Position numbers and translations under genes: made by a program | Source: Reticulitermes lucifugus | Taxonomy: Eukaryota > Arthropoda > Insecta > Blattodea > Rhinotermitidae | Direction: 5' to 3' | Assembly (NCBI GenBank): GCA_026260175.1 | Contig: JAKCWW010002327.1 | Location: 4,359 to 58,704 of the forward strand | DNA length: 54,346 bases | Shown here: piece by piece, positions 23,303 to 36,929 of the stretch | How positions within the stretch are numbered: position 1 is the first letter of the stretch | Layout: the number at the start of each line of letters is the position of its first letter | The notes under the pieces: model-generated | Seen by the model: only the letters and a program-made list of their open reading frames with translations | Database searches by the model: none | Told to the model about the DNA's origin: nothing

Positions 23303-24290
23303 TTTCCAATCACCCTATATCATGTACGTAGTAGTAAATACGGCCTGGAAAAATTAATCGGTAATAATTTCTTTCGTATCTTCATCCCGTTTTCCTTTTC
23401 CTTATCACTTTAACGTTACTTCTTTTCCGCATTTGTATGTTAAAGCCATAATTTATGTTACATTAATATACTTTTAAGGTAAAAAAGTTTCCACCATTGA
23501 ATTACAACCACTAAGTAAGCCTAAGCGAAAACTAAACTTTTTTTAGGAAAGCGACTTGAGTACGACGTAAGAGACAGCCTACAGGGCCAGAAATAATTCG
23601 TGCCCCATTACTGATACGTATGCAAAATAAAATAATTTCATGAAAAAGTGTTATTCAAAGAATGCGTATAGAAACTCTCTGTGCTCTAACAACTGACAAC
23701 CCTTCCAGTCTTGCTCATAACGGTACTGAGAGATAAAGCAGATGATGAAAGACATCAGCTTCGGTTTCCCTATTAGAGAAGAACAGTATTAGTGCTTTGT
23801 CTTTGTCTTATCTCCATTAATCAGGTAACGTAATAGGCTAATTGCAGCGACCTACACGTAAACATAAACTGCTATCGTCTCCGAAGCATTCGTCTTGCTC
23901 TTCGTACTGTAAAAATGGGAAAATATAAAGTAAGTCTTAAGCTTATTCTTCTAGAGTTTAAAGTTCATTCTATAACATTTAAACATATGGTTCTTACCTC
24001 GAAAACAACCACGTACCTCCATTACAAGGGCCAACTTAACAATAAGTGTTTGCTGTTTATTTTCAGAATGATACGAAATCCATAAAATAGCACAGCGTAG
24101 GCAAAATTCAGATGGTTAACGTTAAAACATGCCGTATACAAGTGATCAGTATGCTCTAAAGTATTAAGCACCATACCGTGCACCGTTGTGTGGAAACAGG
24201 TGTAAGTCTCCTATTCTGCATCGTTGAGGATACAGTTTTAAAGATTGTGTTTTTGGGGTGCCTTCAAACTGCTATCCATATCTTGAGGCC
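23303..24290. other. No gene seen
   Basis: AT-rich; no open frame over 60 codons and no repeat recognised. Confidence 0.4.
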
Positions 24291-24420
24291 CCCCTGAAGT
24301 TGGAGGCAGTAGTTTCCTCTGAAATGTCGATAAATATCTAGCAATCCACACGGCGTCACATCCCACACTTCAGTCATCTTCATAGTCACTGCCGTGAGAA
24401 CCTCATATCTCAAAAGTTTA
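24291..24420 (+). repeat. Hairpin repeat, most complete plus-strand copy
   Basis: The core at 24294-24324 reads CTGAAGTTGG, stem GGAGG/CCTCT, then GAAATGTCG. The 3' segment continues ATAAATATCTAGCAATCC, ACACGGCGTCACATCCCA, CACTTCAGTCATCTTCATAG and GCCGTGAGAACCTC. This copy serves as the reference for the shorter ones in the window. It has no ORF of its own. Confidence 0.8.
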
Positions 24421-25194
24421 AAACTACTTTTAAATTCTTCGTAAGTTGAAAGTTACAAGGTCGACTCCTGAGCGGTATTTAACACCACATCTTGGCACGA
24501 ACTGTAAAGTTTTCCATCGGGTTTGTGTCGAAATTAATAGAATGCTTAGTATGATTTAGGATCGAAACTGGTCATTAACTAGGGAGTTTCCTAACCAAGT
24601 AGGAAATGTTCCTCTACCCCCCATAAGCGCGATAACAGATTAGTAAGTAGCTGCCTCTCGACAACGTAATAACTATCACAAGTATGCATAGAAGTTTACG
24701 ACCTGTACTAAAAATGTTAGGAGACTGCTGCATCCCGTCTACCCGTACACTCTTGGAACTAAGTTTTCCGTTCAAATTCCAATAAGTTACGGCAATCCCT
24801 GAAAAGGTATCGGGTTCGAGACTGGGCACAATAAGTGCAGATGTTTTGTCACATACACACATCTTCTCATCGCTGACAAAGTCATCTCTGCACGTATGAG
24901 GTATACCAGCACCAGCACTGAGCTGTAGGTCTTACCTGTCAGCTACAACCTACATGTATAATGTCATTTTACTGCGGAGGCCAAATTTGAATCCCGACCT
25001 ATCGGAATCCCAGCAACAAGAATAGAAATGGATTAAATTGCTTGTCCTTGCAAGGCGGACTGAAAGTAGAGTGTTTAAGACACTGGCCTATCACAGTTTT
25101 CTATCAGCGTAATGGATGACGAAGACTGAAATAGTTGTTGAATACTCAAAGGAAATGTTTAATAAATCTCATTTCTGAGATCATCGCTGTCCTG
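24421..25194. other. No gene seen
   Basis: One 82-codon minus-strand open frame (24614-24862) without recognisable features. Confidence 0.4.
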
Positions 25195-25310
25195 GGATGT
25201 TATGCAGCGTAATCTTCGCTCTTCTGGATCGTTACGTAGCGTAGATTGGTAGTTAGTTATTGACGTTTCGGGACAACCTATCTGTCCCATCTTCAAGGGT
25301 CAAGTAGTTC
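25195..25310 (-). repeat. Hairpin repeat, minus strand, six-pair stem
   Basis: The core at 25266-25297, reverse-complemented, reads TTGAAGATGG with stem GGGACA/TGTCCC (six perfect pairs) around GATAGGT, then CGAAACGTCAATAACTAAC. The 3' segment follows (ACCAATCTACGCTACG, GAAGAGCGAAGATTACG). The stem sequence is quite different from the GGAGG copies although the flanks are the same. Confidence 0.8.
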
Positions 25311-25588
25311 AAGAAGATTCTTCGTGGACTACAACTTCAACGGGAACCATCTCAAAATCATTCAAAAAATACCCGAGCAAATTACCGGAAATGCATGAAA
25401 TCAAGGAACTGCAGAAAATGGCCATATTGGCTTCAGAAAGTTACGAATGTAAGAGTGCAAAGCATTCTACATGGGAAGTAACATTACATTTACCTTAAAT
25501 GGTGACTATAGAATAGCTGCAACACTATATATCCTCGAGACATGATTTGTTTCAGGTATATCATTTTAAAGATCCAGTATAAAGGGGC

Positions 25589-25624
<36 letters not shown>
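25589..25624 (+). repeat. (TAA)n microsatellite
   Basis: About twelve uninterrupted TAA units. Confidence 0.95.
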
Positions 25625-25625
<1 letters not shown>

Positions 25626-25959
25626 TGTAGTCTAGTGTAGAAACATACTGATAGAGTACGGAGTGTTGCTGTGTTCTAGAGACAATAGACAACACTAGCA
25701 ACTAGATCTTGCATCACAATGCTCCAATTTCTGCAGCATGGTCATGCTGTTATAACTACTTGAGATGTTCGTTTGATTTCCATAGATATGAATTTCAAAC
25801 GTACAACCATCCTAGCCAACAAATATTTCCCAGCTTACATTAATTATAGAGTAATTGAAGGGCTCGGATAAAGAATCCAACGTAGCGTGTTTCATTCTTT
25901 ATTTCTTCCTGTCTGTCATTCATTCATTCATTCTTTCTTTCTTTCTTAGTCTGACCTCT

Positions 25960-26165
25960 TCTACCTACTCATTGTAGGCGTGGAGGTGATATTTGCACTT
26001 GATGACACTCAGTGACAAACACACATACTCGGTAGGACTCCTCTGGACGAAAGATCGGCCCCTCGCGAACTTTACCTGAAAACACAACATTCACAAGCGA
26101 CAAACAGCCCCCGGCGGGATTCGAAACCGCAATCACAGCAACCGCGCGGCCAGCGGGATCGGCCA
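25960..26165 (-). mobile_element. tRNA-derived SINE, second family, minus strand
   Basis: On the minus strand it begins with GGCCGATCCCGCTGGCCGCG. A B box GGTTTCGAATCCC follows, close to the consensus with one extra T. Then come GCCGGGGGCTG, AGGGGCCGATC, a CACTGAGTG block, and an end near CTACAATGAGTAGGTAG. Head and B box without an acceptor stem argue for a SINE rather than a tRNA gene. CATTC and TTTC short repeats adjoin at 25917-25946. Confidence 0.6.
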
Positions 26166-29100
26166 GTAGCGTGTGTAAGGTACTAATATCGAGTGGCTGA
26201 ATAAAACCACGCTGAGTGGGTCTGCCTGGTACTCGGAACGAACCCGTTACAGTCCCATTTAGGCACAGTTTTTCGTGACTTGACCTGAATAATGACGGAA
26301 TAATGACTGATTCTTTCTTTATTCTTACATATAAAGTGTCCGATTATTATCCTCATGTATGTGTCTGCATTGATCGACTGTTCACGACCTTTTCATTTGT
26401 TGGATATGTTACAAAGTAACCAAATATTCAAGTACATGAAGATCAAGTTCCACAAGTGTACTGGTGTAAGAAGTGTACTATTTCTTTCCAGCAGCCTTTG
26501 CTGTTACTGTTCCTGCTGATCACTAGCGTTGAAATAAATATTAAATTAGTCTGCGCTGTTTTATGAGATCATAAACTTGGGGATTCCGACGGCTGAATCA
26601 TGTCCACTGTAGGGTTATAGGACCTGAACACAGCGAAGATCCACTCTTACAGACGGCAATAATTACACTACATGTTTTGGCTTGCCATATGCAGGAGCAG
26701 AAGCACACCAAGAAAATTTATTGCTTCTCTTCTACTGGTAAGGCGGTAACGGATTTAATCACGTGAATATTCAATTAGTAGATGTTGGAGAGAATATAGT
26801 AAAAGTGAGTGGACCTATTCAGAGCCGATCGATGCTTATATATAACATGGTAAATTATGTCATACTACAGGGCGTACAGATTAAAGCAAAACCATCTGAA
26901 AGAATCTACAAATTTGCCGATAGCTAAAGTGCTGCACAGTGACTGCTTTACGCCGCCCAATCGGCAGAACTCAGTTCCGCTATTCCCGCATTAACTACGC
27001 GCCACAGAGCGAAAGACATGAATGGTGGCATAGCGACCGATCACGCCATCTCTTCTGCAGTACTACTTATTTTCGCGTTACAAACTCTCTATAGTATAAA
27101 ATATGTGCACATTTTAACGGCACAGTTTGTCATTACCATCTCTCGCTATGATTGCCACAGAATACCTTAAGGTTTTGCCACTCTTATACATCATAGCTCC
27201 TGATGGTGTAGTCGAACAATCCTCGGAAGTCGTATTTAGATTCCTAGCTTGTGAAAAGTAGACGAGGAAGACAAAAGCCATATACTGGGCAAATGGTATT
27301 CAGCGAGGTTTCGACTCCTACACACCACGGTTGTTCCAACAACAAGGGTGAAGCTTACACGGTGATGCACAGTTGTCCACGTCCCAGTGCTTCAAAAATA
27401 GACACTGACCAGATGGAAGCCATTAAGAATGGCTGCTCGAATATTTTGCAGAATCTGACAATACTGAGTGCACATATTTCAAAAACAGGAGTGCTCAAAG
27501 CCACCTAATTCAAAAGTGTGTGCCATTGGTAGGAAGCATCATTTGCCCAACAACGCCACACACATCGAACCCAGAGGTAAGGGGGTACCCAATGCGTGGT
27601 TTCACACCAACTCTTACTTAACCTAAATTAAAAGAAATGGGCTTCCCCTATTCGGAAGCAACCATTAAGGTTCCTTAGATTTGTAAAAATTTCGGCGTGA
27701 ATTTTTATCGGAAGGTCTGTGGGAGGCTGGCCTAAAGATTTCTCGGAATGTATAACACCTACTCATAGTTACTCCACATGTGTTACATAAATACATTTTA
27801 GAAATTTTTCCTAAATGTGATATCAAGAGGTGCGAAAATTCTTTCCAACATACAACCCTTTGTGTCGTGTTTCGAAATCATATAAATTATTTGTAATAAA
27901 TGGATCAAAAAAGTTATGTTAAAGAATCAACGTCAGTTACGTTCTTGTGCTATTATTAACCTGAGTATAAACCATTCCAATTCAATAAATGCATCCATGC
28001 ATCCCTAACAGTTACACTTAAGAACTTACGTTTGGTGAAACGGGTAACCCTGAGAAGAGATTTTTATCTCCGATACAAGGGATATTATGAAGCAACAAAT
28101 TCATTGAATATGAAAGGAAGCTTGGGATAATAAGCAGTTCTACTTACTACCGACAATTTTTTTATCAGCAAAGATTGTGGCTGCTGACAAATCGAACCCT
28201 AGATACAGTATCTCTCGACTGCTTCATATAACAGATTGTTTTTCTGCAATCTTCGCCACTTAGCATATCTGTAAATAATACAATGGCTCACAACATGGGG
28301 ATAGAATAATGGCATTATTCAACTGTTCAGAGTTCGACACAACAGGGGAAGACCACGTAAACTGGACCACTTCCTAAACTGAATCTTTGCCCTAAAAGTT
28401 GATGGATAGTAACAGTCTTCACTCTGGTGGTAAAAAGTCGAAGCTTTTATTTGTTCTGAATACTGGAGAAAGTTTAGCAGTGATCACGGAGTATTGCTGT
28501 TTATGGCTTCCTTTTTACGTTTTATATGCTCTTCACCTCATTTTTCACTTCAACATCTGCTTTTGCTAAAGGAGTACTGATCAGCGGAGGAAGTTTCATC
28601 CACGTGGGTGCAAACAAGCTTCCTTGGGATAAAATTAGAACCTTAATATTTTATATTGTGCCATCCAGTCTCTGAAAATCTTTGGTGAAAATAAAATTGG
28701 CGTGTTGCTATAAATTGTAACGACAGCGGATTCCTATATTGGAGCACCTACTTCATATGCTCCATTTAGGAAAATGATATTAACCCCTTCGTCATAAATT
28801 TTCAAAACTATGGGGTTTATGAATCAGCAGGTAAACACGTTATTTGAATTCAGTACGTTAATACGCAAGTTAAATTATGTATCCTTTTCCTCAATCTCAA
28901 TTTCTGTGATAGGTAAGATACATAATCATGGACAATATGGAACGAGGAGAGAAAAATGATGGAGACAGCACTGGTTGCATATAGGAATGGGGATTTAGTC
29001 GATACGTATAATTTGGGGACTGTGAAGTACTGTACTGTTTTGTGGTACAATTTAGGAGTGCATATGCTTAAACTGACCCGATTCTGACTTTTAGGAATCT

Positions 29101-31699
29101 TTTTTTTTAAATATAATTTGTTGTGCAGTAAGACAAATAATAAATATGTGTTTCAATTCCTAATGAGAGAAAGTTATTCTTTTATTTTCTTTCCTTCAAA
29201 TTTCGTGTGAAAACGCTTTTGTTCTTAGGGGGACCAATACAGGCGGTCTTCCCCTATATTGGCAGAAAAGTTTATGTTCGTACTTCTGCAAGTCCACACA
29301 CACGACTTCATAAAGTGACATACGTTTATGAAAATCTCAATGGACTTCATCCGAAAAAAAGAAATTTTTTCCAAACTCGTGCTCCGATATCTCTCATGCT
29401 GGTCACAAAAATGACTGTCAGAATGTGTAATACGCACAGTAATTTTGTTATTCACCGTTTTTACTTGCAAGCAAGACATGGCAATATTTACATACCACTC
29501 ATCACGGAATTTGACACAGTGGCGTTATATAAAAGACAATAAACTTTTAATTACTAATAATACACCATATTCTGACATTCTCACACGATATATAAGCAGT
29601 GTCTTCTCATTGTGTTAACATTCACTATGCGATGCTTATTCTTGAAACGTATGCATGTAACATCGTGCGAAATATTTGGATCCAGATTTGGAAGCAGCAC
29701 TTCAGATTTGATTTAAAAATGGTTTCCTTTTGTTGTAATTAGCTTGGTAGCCTGTGTTACGAGTTCTTGGAAAATTGTACGTGATTTTGTTTTTGTTTTG
29801 TGGTATATTCTATTTGCCTTATCGTATACTGGTTAATCCCTGAAAAGCGACTCCTTTCAGAGAAACAAATCAATACGTAAGGGCTCTATATCTTTACCGA
29901 ATCTCTACACTCTGAGGTTTTAAACACTGCTAGTGTCCTACTAGATTAGAAATATACAGAGTGGATAGTACTCGACAAGTTTGAGGGAACTACGTAACTT
30001 TAGTAACAAATAACGCGCTCTCTGGTGGGTCTATGGGCGGGTATTTTCTTTTCCAGTCGCATAGGCCTACCCTTATAGCCTGGCCTGAATAGTAATATTT
30101 ACTTCTCGCAAAGTTGCAAGCTTGACTACCATAAAATTTGAATTTTAACTTTAAAGAACGGGGATACTTAACATATCTACTGTGGTAAACTTACGAGATA
30201 GACTCAGACCTTGGAAGTTCTGGCCACGAGGAAGTCAGAAGGTTACATATTCATGAATAGTAACTGATTTGCTCCAGTTGAATATACTCTGAGCTGGACT
30301 GCAGGTGTGTCTTCTGCGTGCGAGTTAATTCTATTGTTTTCTGTTGTGTTCTATCTGATTAGAGCTGTACACAAATTTTACTTTGGTCTTTTAAACTGAA
30401 AACTTAACAAATGGCGATCATTGAAAACCAATCGATGTAGTGATAAAGATATTTTCTCCGTAAGATTATCCCGCAGTTAAGGGATCGCACCGCTTTCAAG
30501 TTCAAAGTTGTTCTCTTGAGTCAACAGAGAAAGTTACGAATGTGGGATTTAGAGAAATACGTACTTTTGAAGACATACTGGGCTAATGTGGTTCAGGACA
30601 GGTCAGTGGCAAGCCACTTTATACAATGATAAATCTTTGGATTCCACAACAAAGAGTAATTTTCTAGTAAACTATCAAGTGCTCACGTAAGTAGCTGTAA
30701 TGCGAAAAGGTCTACGTTTTGCTGTAGGAGTGGTGTGAGGTGGCCTGTTGCTGATGCGCCCTTAAATGGACCTACTGTATTAGCCTCTGACAGCTAATAA
30801 CAGAAGGGTATGGGGTGCTGGTGCAGTAATAATTATTGGCAAGGGAAACCTCAGTGCTCAAAGAAATATCTACCTCAGTGCCACTTTTCTCATATGGAGC
30901 ATGCTGGGACTGCCTTCGCTGTGGGACGCCGGCGACTAACAGCTTCGTATTCGTATATAGCAGTTCTAACTAAGTTTTGTACCCTGTAAATCAGTTAGAT
31001 AGATCGACCGGCACTTCGGAGATGTAAATTCATGTACTCTTGTAGTCAGTCTTTTCTGTATTCAGGCAGGCAGGCAGGTAGTTTGTCACTTCAGTCTTTG
31101 GGCAGTTCAAGCAGTCCGTTGGCTGTTACAATAGCAAACCGTTGCACCATTCTGTAACGTTCGAACTACTTTCAGCTGGCCCAGATGTTAGGAAAGTTCT
31201 GAAGACCGCGCGTGCGTGCGTGCTGCAGTAGTAGTGATCTGCCCGTCCGACCGAATGCTCTCACCGTCACGGATAGTTATCACCGCTCACAATGGTGATA
31301 ATTACACAGCATCACCATATAAAAGCAATCACATTACTTCCGCCCACAGGAGATACGAAACACCTCCTGTGGTAGGATTCAGGGATATCCAAGGCAACGG
31401 AACTGAGAAAGTCACGATTTTAGACATGTTAGCTAGAATTGTGGTTTACAGGAAGGCAGTGTTCCGGACGTAGCCGAAATAACCGAGTTACTTAGATGAC
31501 TGTGGGGCGCGTAACAGGAATTCGATTTCATGCAAGGGCTGGATTTATTCTCGTGTTTAAGACTGCACTACGCCAGTCTTTACCAATTCTGTGCTAGTGC
31601 CCGGCTATTCTTTAAGGTCAAAATTCTCACCTGATGTCCTGCTACTGATGGAAATAGAACCACTATAAACAGTTTCTTTTCTAGCAGCCGGCTGTTTTT
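26166..31699. other. No gene seen over 5.5 kb
   Basis: Open frames up to 111 codons (29207-29542) and 85 codons (27251 and 31216) lack recognisable domains or convincing splice borders. 28180-28235 has a weak B-box-like string on the minus strand. TAGGCCTA occurs at 30062-30069. AGGC repeats at 31064-31078 and GTGC repeats near 31210 are short. No RNA gene recognised. Confidence 0.4.
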
Positions 31700-32162
31700 T
31701 CTGACCTGACAGCTGTTCAAGGCTTCTCTGTAGTAATCGTCTGCTGCTGCAGGCCTAAAAACTCTTGAGGATTTATATGCTAATATTCGTATACTGTTTC
31801 AGAACTGAACAGTGTTTAAGATTCTTGTGTATTACTCATTTTTTCAGGTCTGACCACTGTTTATGATTTCTATGCTACCGTTTCAGACCTCATAACTTTA
31901 TTACTTCTGCGATAATACACTACTAAGCTTGCTGCTCTGACCACTTTCGACTGTGTGCTGGTACCGATCTACTCTTTAAGACTTTTTGTGTTTTCTGTGT
32001 AACACTCGTCTACTGTTGAAAACCTGGCCATAATTTACGATATGCTAAGACCCGACTACCCGTTTAGACCTTATCACTCTTAAGAATTGTTGTGCTAGTA
32101 CCGCTGCCGCCTCAGACCCGACAACTATTTGCAATATCTCTGCTGTAGGCAGGTCTTAAACA
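31700..32162 (+). repeat. Very degenerate tandem array, period about 48 bp
   Basis: About ten units share the order CTGACCACT, TTTAAGATT, TGTGCTA, GTACCGTCTACTGTTTCAG with heavy divergence. Unit starts lie near 31700, 31752, 31802, 31847, 31886, 31934, 31980, 32020, 32068 and 32116. Unit lengths run from 38 to 52 bp. Each unit tends to end in a TTTCAG or CTGCAG string, which gives a series of accidental splice-acceptor-like sites. A divergent unit may extend upstream (31560-31618). Confidence 0.65.
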
Positions 32163-33411
32163 CGTACATTATATCAATAACATCTTCCCTTCTCAATATT
32201 CATGGCCATCTATAGAGTGGTTCAGACCAGGATCTGAGTTTTTAGGTTATCAATACGTCGAAGGAACAAGGAAAGGTGAGTTTAATTACTTTGCTGTAAC
32301 AAATGGGTTACTTACGTTATTGACATCGCAACCTTCAGTGTAACTTTCTATTGGTGTACAAAGTATCGCAATATTAATATGTAGGATGTATGCGTCATAT
32401 GTAGAAATATGTGGGTGTTTACTATTGGTCAAATTGATGTGGTCATAGAATGATGATTGGCTAATTCCTCACACATGGGTGTAACTTGTGTTTGGCGGTG
32501 GTAGTCACCTAGTTAAATGAACCCTTGGCTTACATGCTGTGATGCTAATCACGACATTGCCCAACACGACCACTACAGTCTGTCTCTTTCTCTGCAACTA
32601 GCCTCCGTCCCTTAGTATATAGAAAGTGTTCGTAAATCCTATTGTGACCCATTTCATATCCACCGTCAAAGGTCAGTGTAAGAGCCGTAGGTTTACGCTG
32701 TGTAATTTTAACGCATATAATTTCGTCATATCATTAATGGGTCCCAACATTTGTTTGTAATTTGGACTGTAATTTGTTTTAAACATTTAAAATTCAATAA
32801 TCGACAAACTGGTAGCGTCAGATTAAGCATACATAGTGTAAACACTTTTAGGACTTTAAAATATACCTCTAGTATCGTTGACAAAAATTATAAATTCTGG
32901 ACAGCATGTTCTGCTAAGACTTGTCTTAGGTAACAATCGCCCTCTCCTTATGCTGAGTGGTTTAAGAACTGCGTTGAGGTTAACTGTAATTAAATATTGG
33001 TAGGAATTTTAAACTCGCATTTTTTCAAACAAATGTAAGGCATCACAGCGATTATTCCGTCCATTTCTAAGACAGCCTGAACCCTGCACATAAACTAAAT
33101 TTATGTAATTTTAGTCAGAGGTATTTATTTATATCAGTGGGGTTCAAACTTGGATAAATAATGAACACATATGAAGGAGATAAGAAATGCTTACATAAAA
33201 CGAGTAGGAATTAGTGAAGGTAACAACCTAGGCATATGCGTATATGGGAGGATAATATTAAAGTAGAAAAGTAAATGGGTGGAAATATACCTGTTGTTCG
33301 TACGAGTCTTATCGATTCGAGTGGAATGTTGGGTATTGCTTTATTTAACGAGGGGTTTTCAACTGTGTTTATAAGTATCGGAAAATTTGAGGTATGAGGT
33401 AAAGTTGTTCA
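32163..33411. other. No gene seen
   Basis: GC-poor; no open frame above 60 codons and no repeat confirmed within the window. Confidence 0.4.
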
Positions 33412-33515
33412 GACTACGCCATGAAGGCATATAAGTGGAGCAGATATATAGTGTCACTCATTCTTAACCTCGGCACTAGATTGAGGCGAGTGGTCTACTA
33501 CACGCTCCAGGAAAA
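33412..33515 (-). mobile_element. SINE family S1, 3' fragment, minus strand
   Basis: Contains CGCCATGAAGGCATATAAG, GTGTCACTCATTCTTAACC, TCGGCACTAGATTG and GTGGTCTACTAC. This is the reverse complement of the 3' half of the S1 SINE (compare 18878-18940). Confidence 0.65.
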
Positions 33516-35214
33516 TTTTGAGGATAATTTTTAACATGAATTAAGATGAGAAATTAAGTAAAGCTCTGCGCTTTTGGGGGGATGAGGATGGGAAGGGGAA
33601 GAATTATTCTGAAGGTGATCTTGCTTGAAATGACTGATGACGACGACAAAAATTGAGATTTTAATTACGACGCATGTCAATACTGAACAAGTTGGTCTCT
33701 GTCAGGAAGTGTATAATTTTCTCGGCGCTTTTGCTCCACACTACACTGAGACTAGTCTAGTTCACAAACACATAACGTAACCGAACACAACGCACGATTG
33801 GTTACCAGTAGTCTATAAGTTATTAAATAAGGATCAGAAAATCAAGGGATGAAAATCTGTCGGTTTGTTTGTCATATAAAACGGAAATTTTATTTTGGTA
33901 CAGCGGGTATTTTACAGTCCCGCCCACTTTGCCCCCTGCTGGTAATTTCTATGACAGTGCTGAGTGATCGCCACCGATCATTGTCGTGGTCCGTCACGTC
34001 CTGAGCAGCTGATGAGATATGATATGGTGTTCCGCCCGAATGAGCAGTGGCGGAATGGCCTCCCTCAACAAACTGAAACATGTTACGAACATATGGCGGT
34101 TCGTTTGATACTTCCGTCCTGCAGCTGCTGATTTCTTAATGTAAATAAACGTAGTTCTAGGTTTCTGGAAAATTTTGTTGAATACTCGTAAAGCTAGGCA
34201 TGTAAGGAAAAGGAATTAACCACGCCTTTAAAGAGAGAGAGAGAGAGAGAGAGAATACAGAGATACAGATGGGGGAAGAAAGATGGGATTGCAGTGAGAG
34301 GCACTACATTTATTATTATTATTATTATTATTATTGCAGGGGGAATCAGTAAAGTTTACTGTTCTAAAGGGTCCCAGGCAGTACCCGCTCGACCTTCTGG
34401 TAAAGACAGACTGGAAACAAAATAAACCATGGGGAAGTGAAGAAGGTAGCGTAATGGGAAGTGGACTGTTGGGAGTATGGGACCGAGGAAAGAAGCTGAG
34501 CATTTGGGCTGGATTTTGTGCTTGGAGGACTGCATTATGAAGGAATTGTGATCACGTGGAGAGCGCTGCCTTTTGGCGAAAATGTTGAGGTTAACTTTGC
34601 GAAGGTCTGCATAAGATGCATACAGTGCAACGCAGATTTTGTTAAACAACTCAGCATTTGCTGTAGAACCGAGGCAATCTACGGAAAAACTTGATCGCTT
34701 TGGCCGGTCGCAGGACCTTCCGGATAGATACTGACCTCTAACCAGTAGCCCGGCATTCCCTACGTGTGCAGTTGCTTTATTTTTAAAAACACATTAATGT
34801 GTTTTACAATTATTTTCATTTTTCCTTTGAAAGAGTAATGAAAACTCGTAACGCATGTAGCTATATATATATATATATATTTATATTTGTATTTATTTAT
34901 TTGCTGCACACCCAATTACAGAATTTCTTGTTGTTAATTTTTTTCCATTTTTTAAAATCAAAAACTGGGATTAACCAAAATATAGTTAAAAATTAAGTCT
35001 GTACCGCGCAGTAAACAACATCCGTCCCGGTTACATAAACCAGTCAGTTACTGTTGTACAGGGAATTAATCGTCCTTTTTTAGAACCTTAGAAAACACAC
35101 AGAAGCATTCTGTGGGCATAACCTATCCTCTTGCGTGTTAAAACCCGGTGATAAGTAAATTAACTATCAGGCTTTAAATGTTTAATAATGTTTGATCTTT
35201 TTATGCCACTGAAG
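33516..35214. other. No gene seen; three microsatellites
   Basis: (GA)n at 34231-34254, (TTA)n at 34309-34335 and (AT)n at 34862-34880. Open frames of 91 and 97 codons near 34228-34649 partly translate the microsatellites. A purine-rich unique block (34336-34540) is open on both strands but not recognisable. Confidence 0.5.
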
Positions 35215-35290
35215 ATTAAAATTGTGGCCTTCTGCGTTACGGCACTGTGTAATCTTTTACCAACTTACTGCCTCATTCTTCAGGATAGAT
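35215..35290 (-). repeat. Hairpin repeat with deleted second half of stem
   Basis: The reverse complement reads CTGAAGAATGAGGCAGTAAG and then directly TTGGTAAAAGATTACACAG, TGCCGTAACGCAGAAGGCC. The start of the motif and the 3' segment are present, but the closing stem strand and GAAAC are gone. Confidence 0.6.
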
Positions 35291-36105
35291 AATAATTCTA
35301 CTCTTAATAGTAAGACAACTGAAGCGACGTAACATGAAGGCGGAGACAGTATGTTACTTCGGAACGGTAGTATCCAGTTACCAGGATGTGTGTGTCAAAA
35401 TCCTGAATACCACACTGAGTAATTCATTTTGTTACAAACCTATACTTCTAAGGCTCCGTACATATTCATGTGAATCATTCGTTAGGCACATAGAAACACG
35501 TGGCATATTAAATGCTAGCTTTAGTCAAAGGGTAACGTTTTTGACCTGCAGTCTGAAGGCGTCTGGTTCCAGTCTTGATTACCTTACTTGCAAATGTGCT
35601 TGAAACTTCCCATACTTTCACTCTGTTTCGTAAAGCTTCAAGCCAAAAGTCACTTCTTGTTCTTCATCATCCCGACTTCTGTGCAATCTCTCATATTATT
35701 TGACGGCAGAATTCCTATATAATTGGTTCAGTGTTGGTTGAATGCTAGATCCGTCACTGGCACCACGCATAAAACGGTTGAGACACGATTCGCTTCGCTG
35801 CTTATGGAAACGTGATAATGCAGACCTAAGCTAATAACCCCACGACATATTTCAATAACATCGCGTTGCTCCTGCAGTAGTCATGTCTCGTCGTACCGCT
35901 CAGCGCGGGGCCAGTCAGTCACATACTACTGGCTTTTTAAGGAGCTGTTCGCAGATCGCAAGATTGTCCGTGGATTCTTTCACGGTTGGTTGACATTCAC
36001 TTCTTTTACAACAGTGTACTAAGTATCGTAATTATGTAATACAATTAGATATCGGAAAATAAATCCCGCCTAAACGGTAACCTCACTTAAGCGGAAACGA
36101 TCTTT
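35291..36105. other. No gene seen
   Basis: One 89-codon plus-strand open frame (35334-35603) without recognisable features. Confidence 0.4.
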
Positions 36106-36380
36106 ATCAGGGCGGCACTAAGATTTCCACGAACATCGAGGTTATAGTCCCTGCAGGGACACAGGCTTTTTCTGTTCCCCGCATTATTCAAATACGCCCT
36201 GAGGCCCACCCAGCTTCCTGTCCATTGGGTACAGTGAGTTATTTCCCCCGAAGGTACAGCGCCGGGGCTTCGAAGCTCACCGGACACCACCATCTAGTGT
36301 CTGGGGTTAGGAATGCGTGGAGCTGCCTCCGCTGCCCATACGTCTTTTCATGGTGGAGTGCTGAGTTAAGCACAGGTATA
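36106..36380 (+). mobile_element. SINE family S1, plus strand
   Basis: Decayed tRNA-like head, then GGCCCACCCAGCTTCCTG, TCCATTGGGTACAGTGAG, GCGCCGGGGCTTCGAAG and CTCACCGGACACC. The end reads GGAATGCGTGGAGCTGCC and CTTTTCATGGTGGAG. The block order matches the copies at 2110 and 49915. Confidence 0.7.
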
Positions 36381-36929
36381 AATATTACTTGTACTGAGAT
36401 CTCGGTAATATAGGCTGAAAACAGTATACTCGTAAAGTTACTTCAAGTAAGTAAAAACTGTTCAACGCTTAAAATGAAGATTAAACCGCACATATTCCAG
36501 AGCTGGCATTGGATGTAGTAGAGCATCTATCTTCATTCTCCGAGCAGTCTACACTCTAGAAAACAGCCACTGATAAGCTTACTCGTTGATTACTGGTTTG
36601 GGGACGGCCATTAACCAGTAGCTGTGACAAGGAATTTCCTGATTCTTTATGTACTTCAGCCCATGTTCATAATCTATTCGGCGAGACACTAAGATTTTCT
36701 GCGGTTAAGGGTGCATATTTGTAGGCCTGCTCTATGTAAAACAAACAGCCTACAAAAATAAGTGTCTTGCTGTTCTACATTCATCCTTATTTGATATTTG
36801 TTTAATCCGGATGCAAAAGCAGGTAGAGAAATCACGCTGCTCATAGCAAGTACGAGTATATTTCCTTAAATATTTATGGTATTGAACATTGTTTCAAATA
36901 ACAGTGTGAGAGACCTAATAAAGTTCTTA
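36381..36929. other. No gene seen
   Basis: Nothing recognisable. The right edge borders the 3' untranslated end of the LINE on the minus strand. Confidence 0.4.

Noticed and set aside
24294..25297. Active hammerhead ribozymes in the GGAGG/GGGACA-stem copies
   Set aside because: The CUGANGA and GAAA blocks are present, but I could not pair a stem I around the GUC triplet, so I list these as repeats only.
29207..29542. 111-codon plus-strand open frame
   Set aside because: A long overlapping frame exists on the opposite strand, and I recognise no domain, start context or splice sites.
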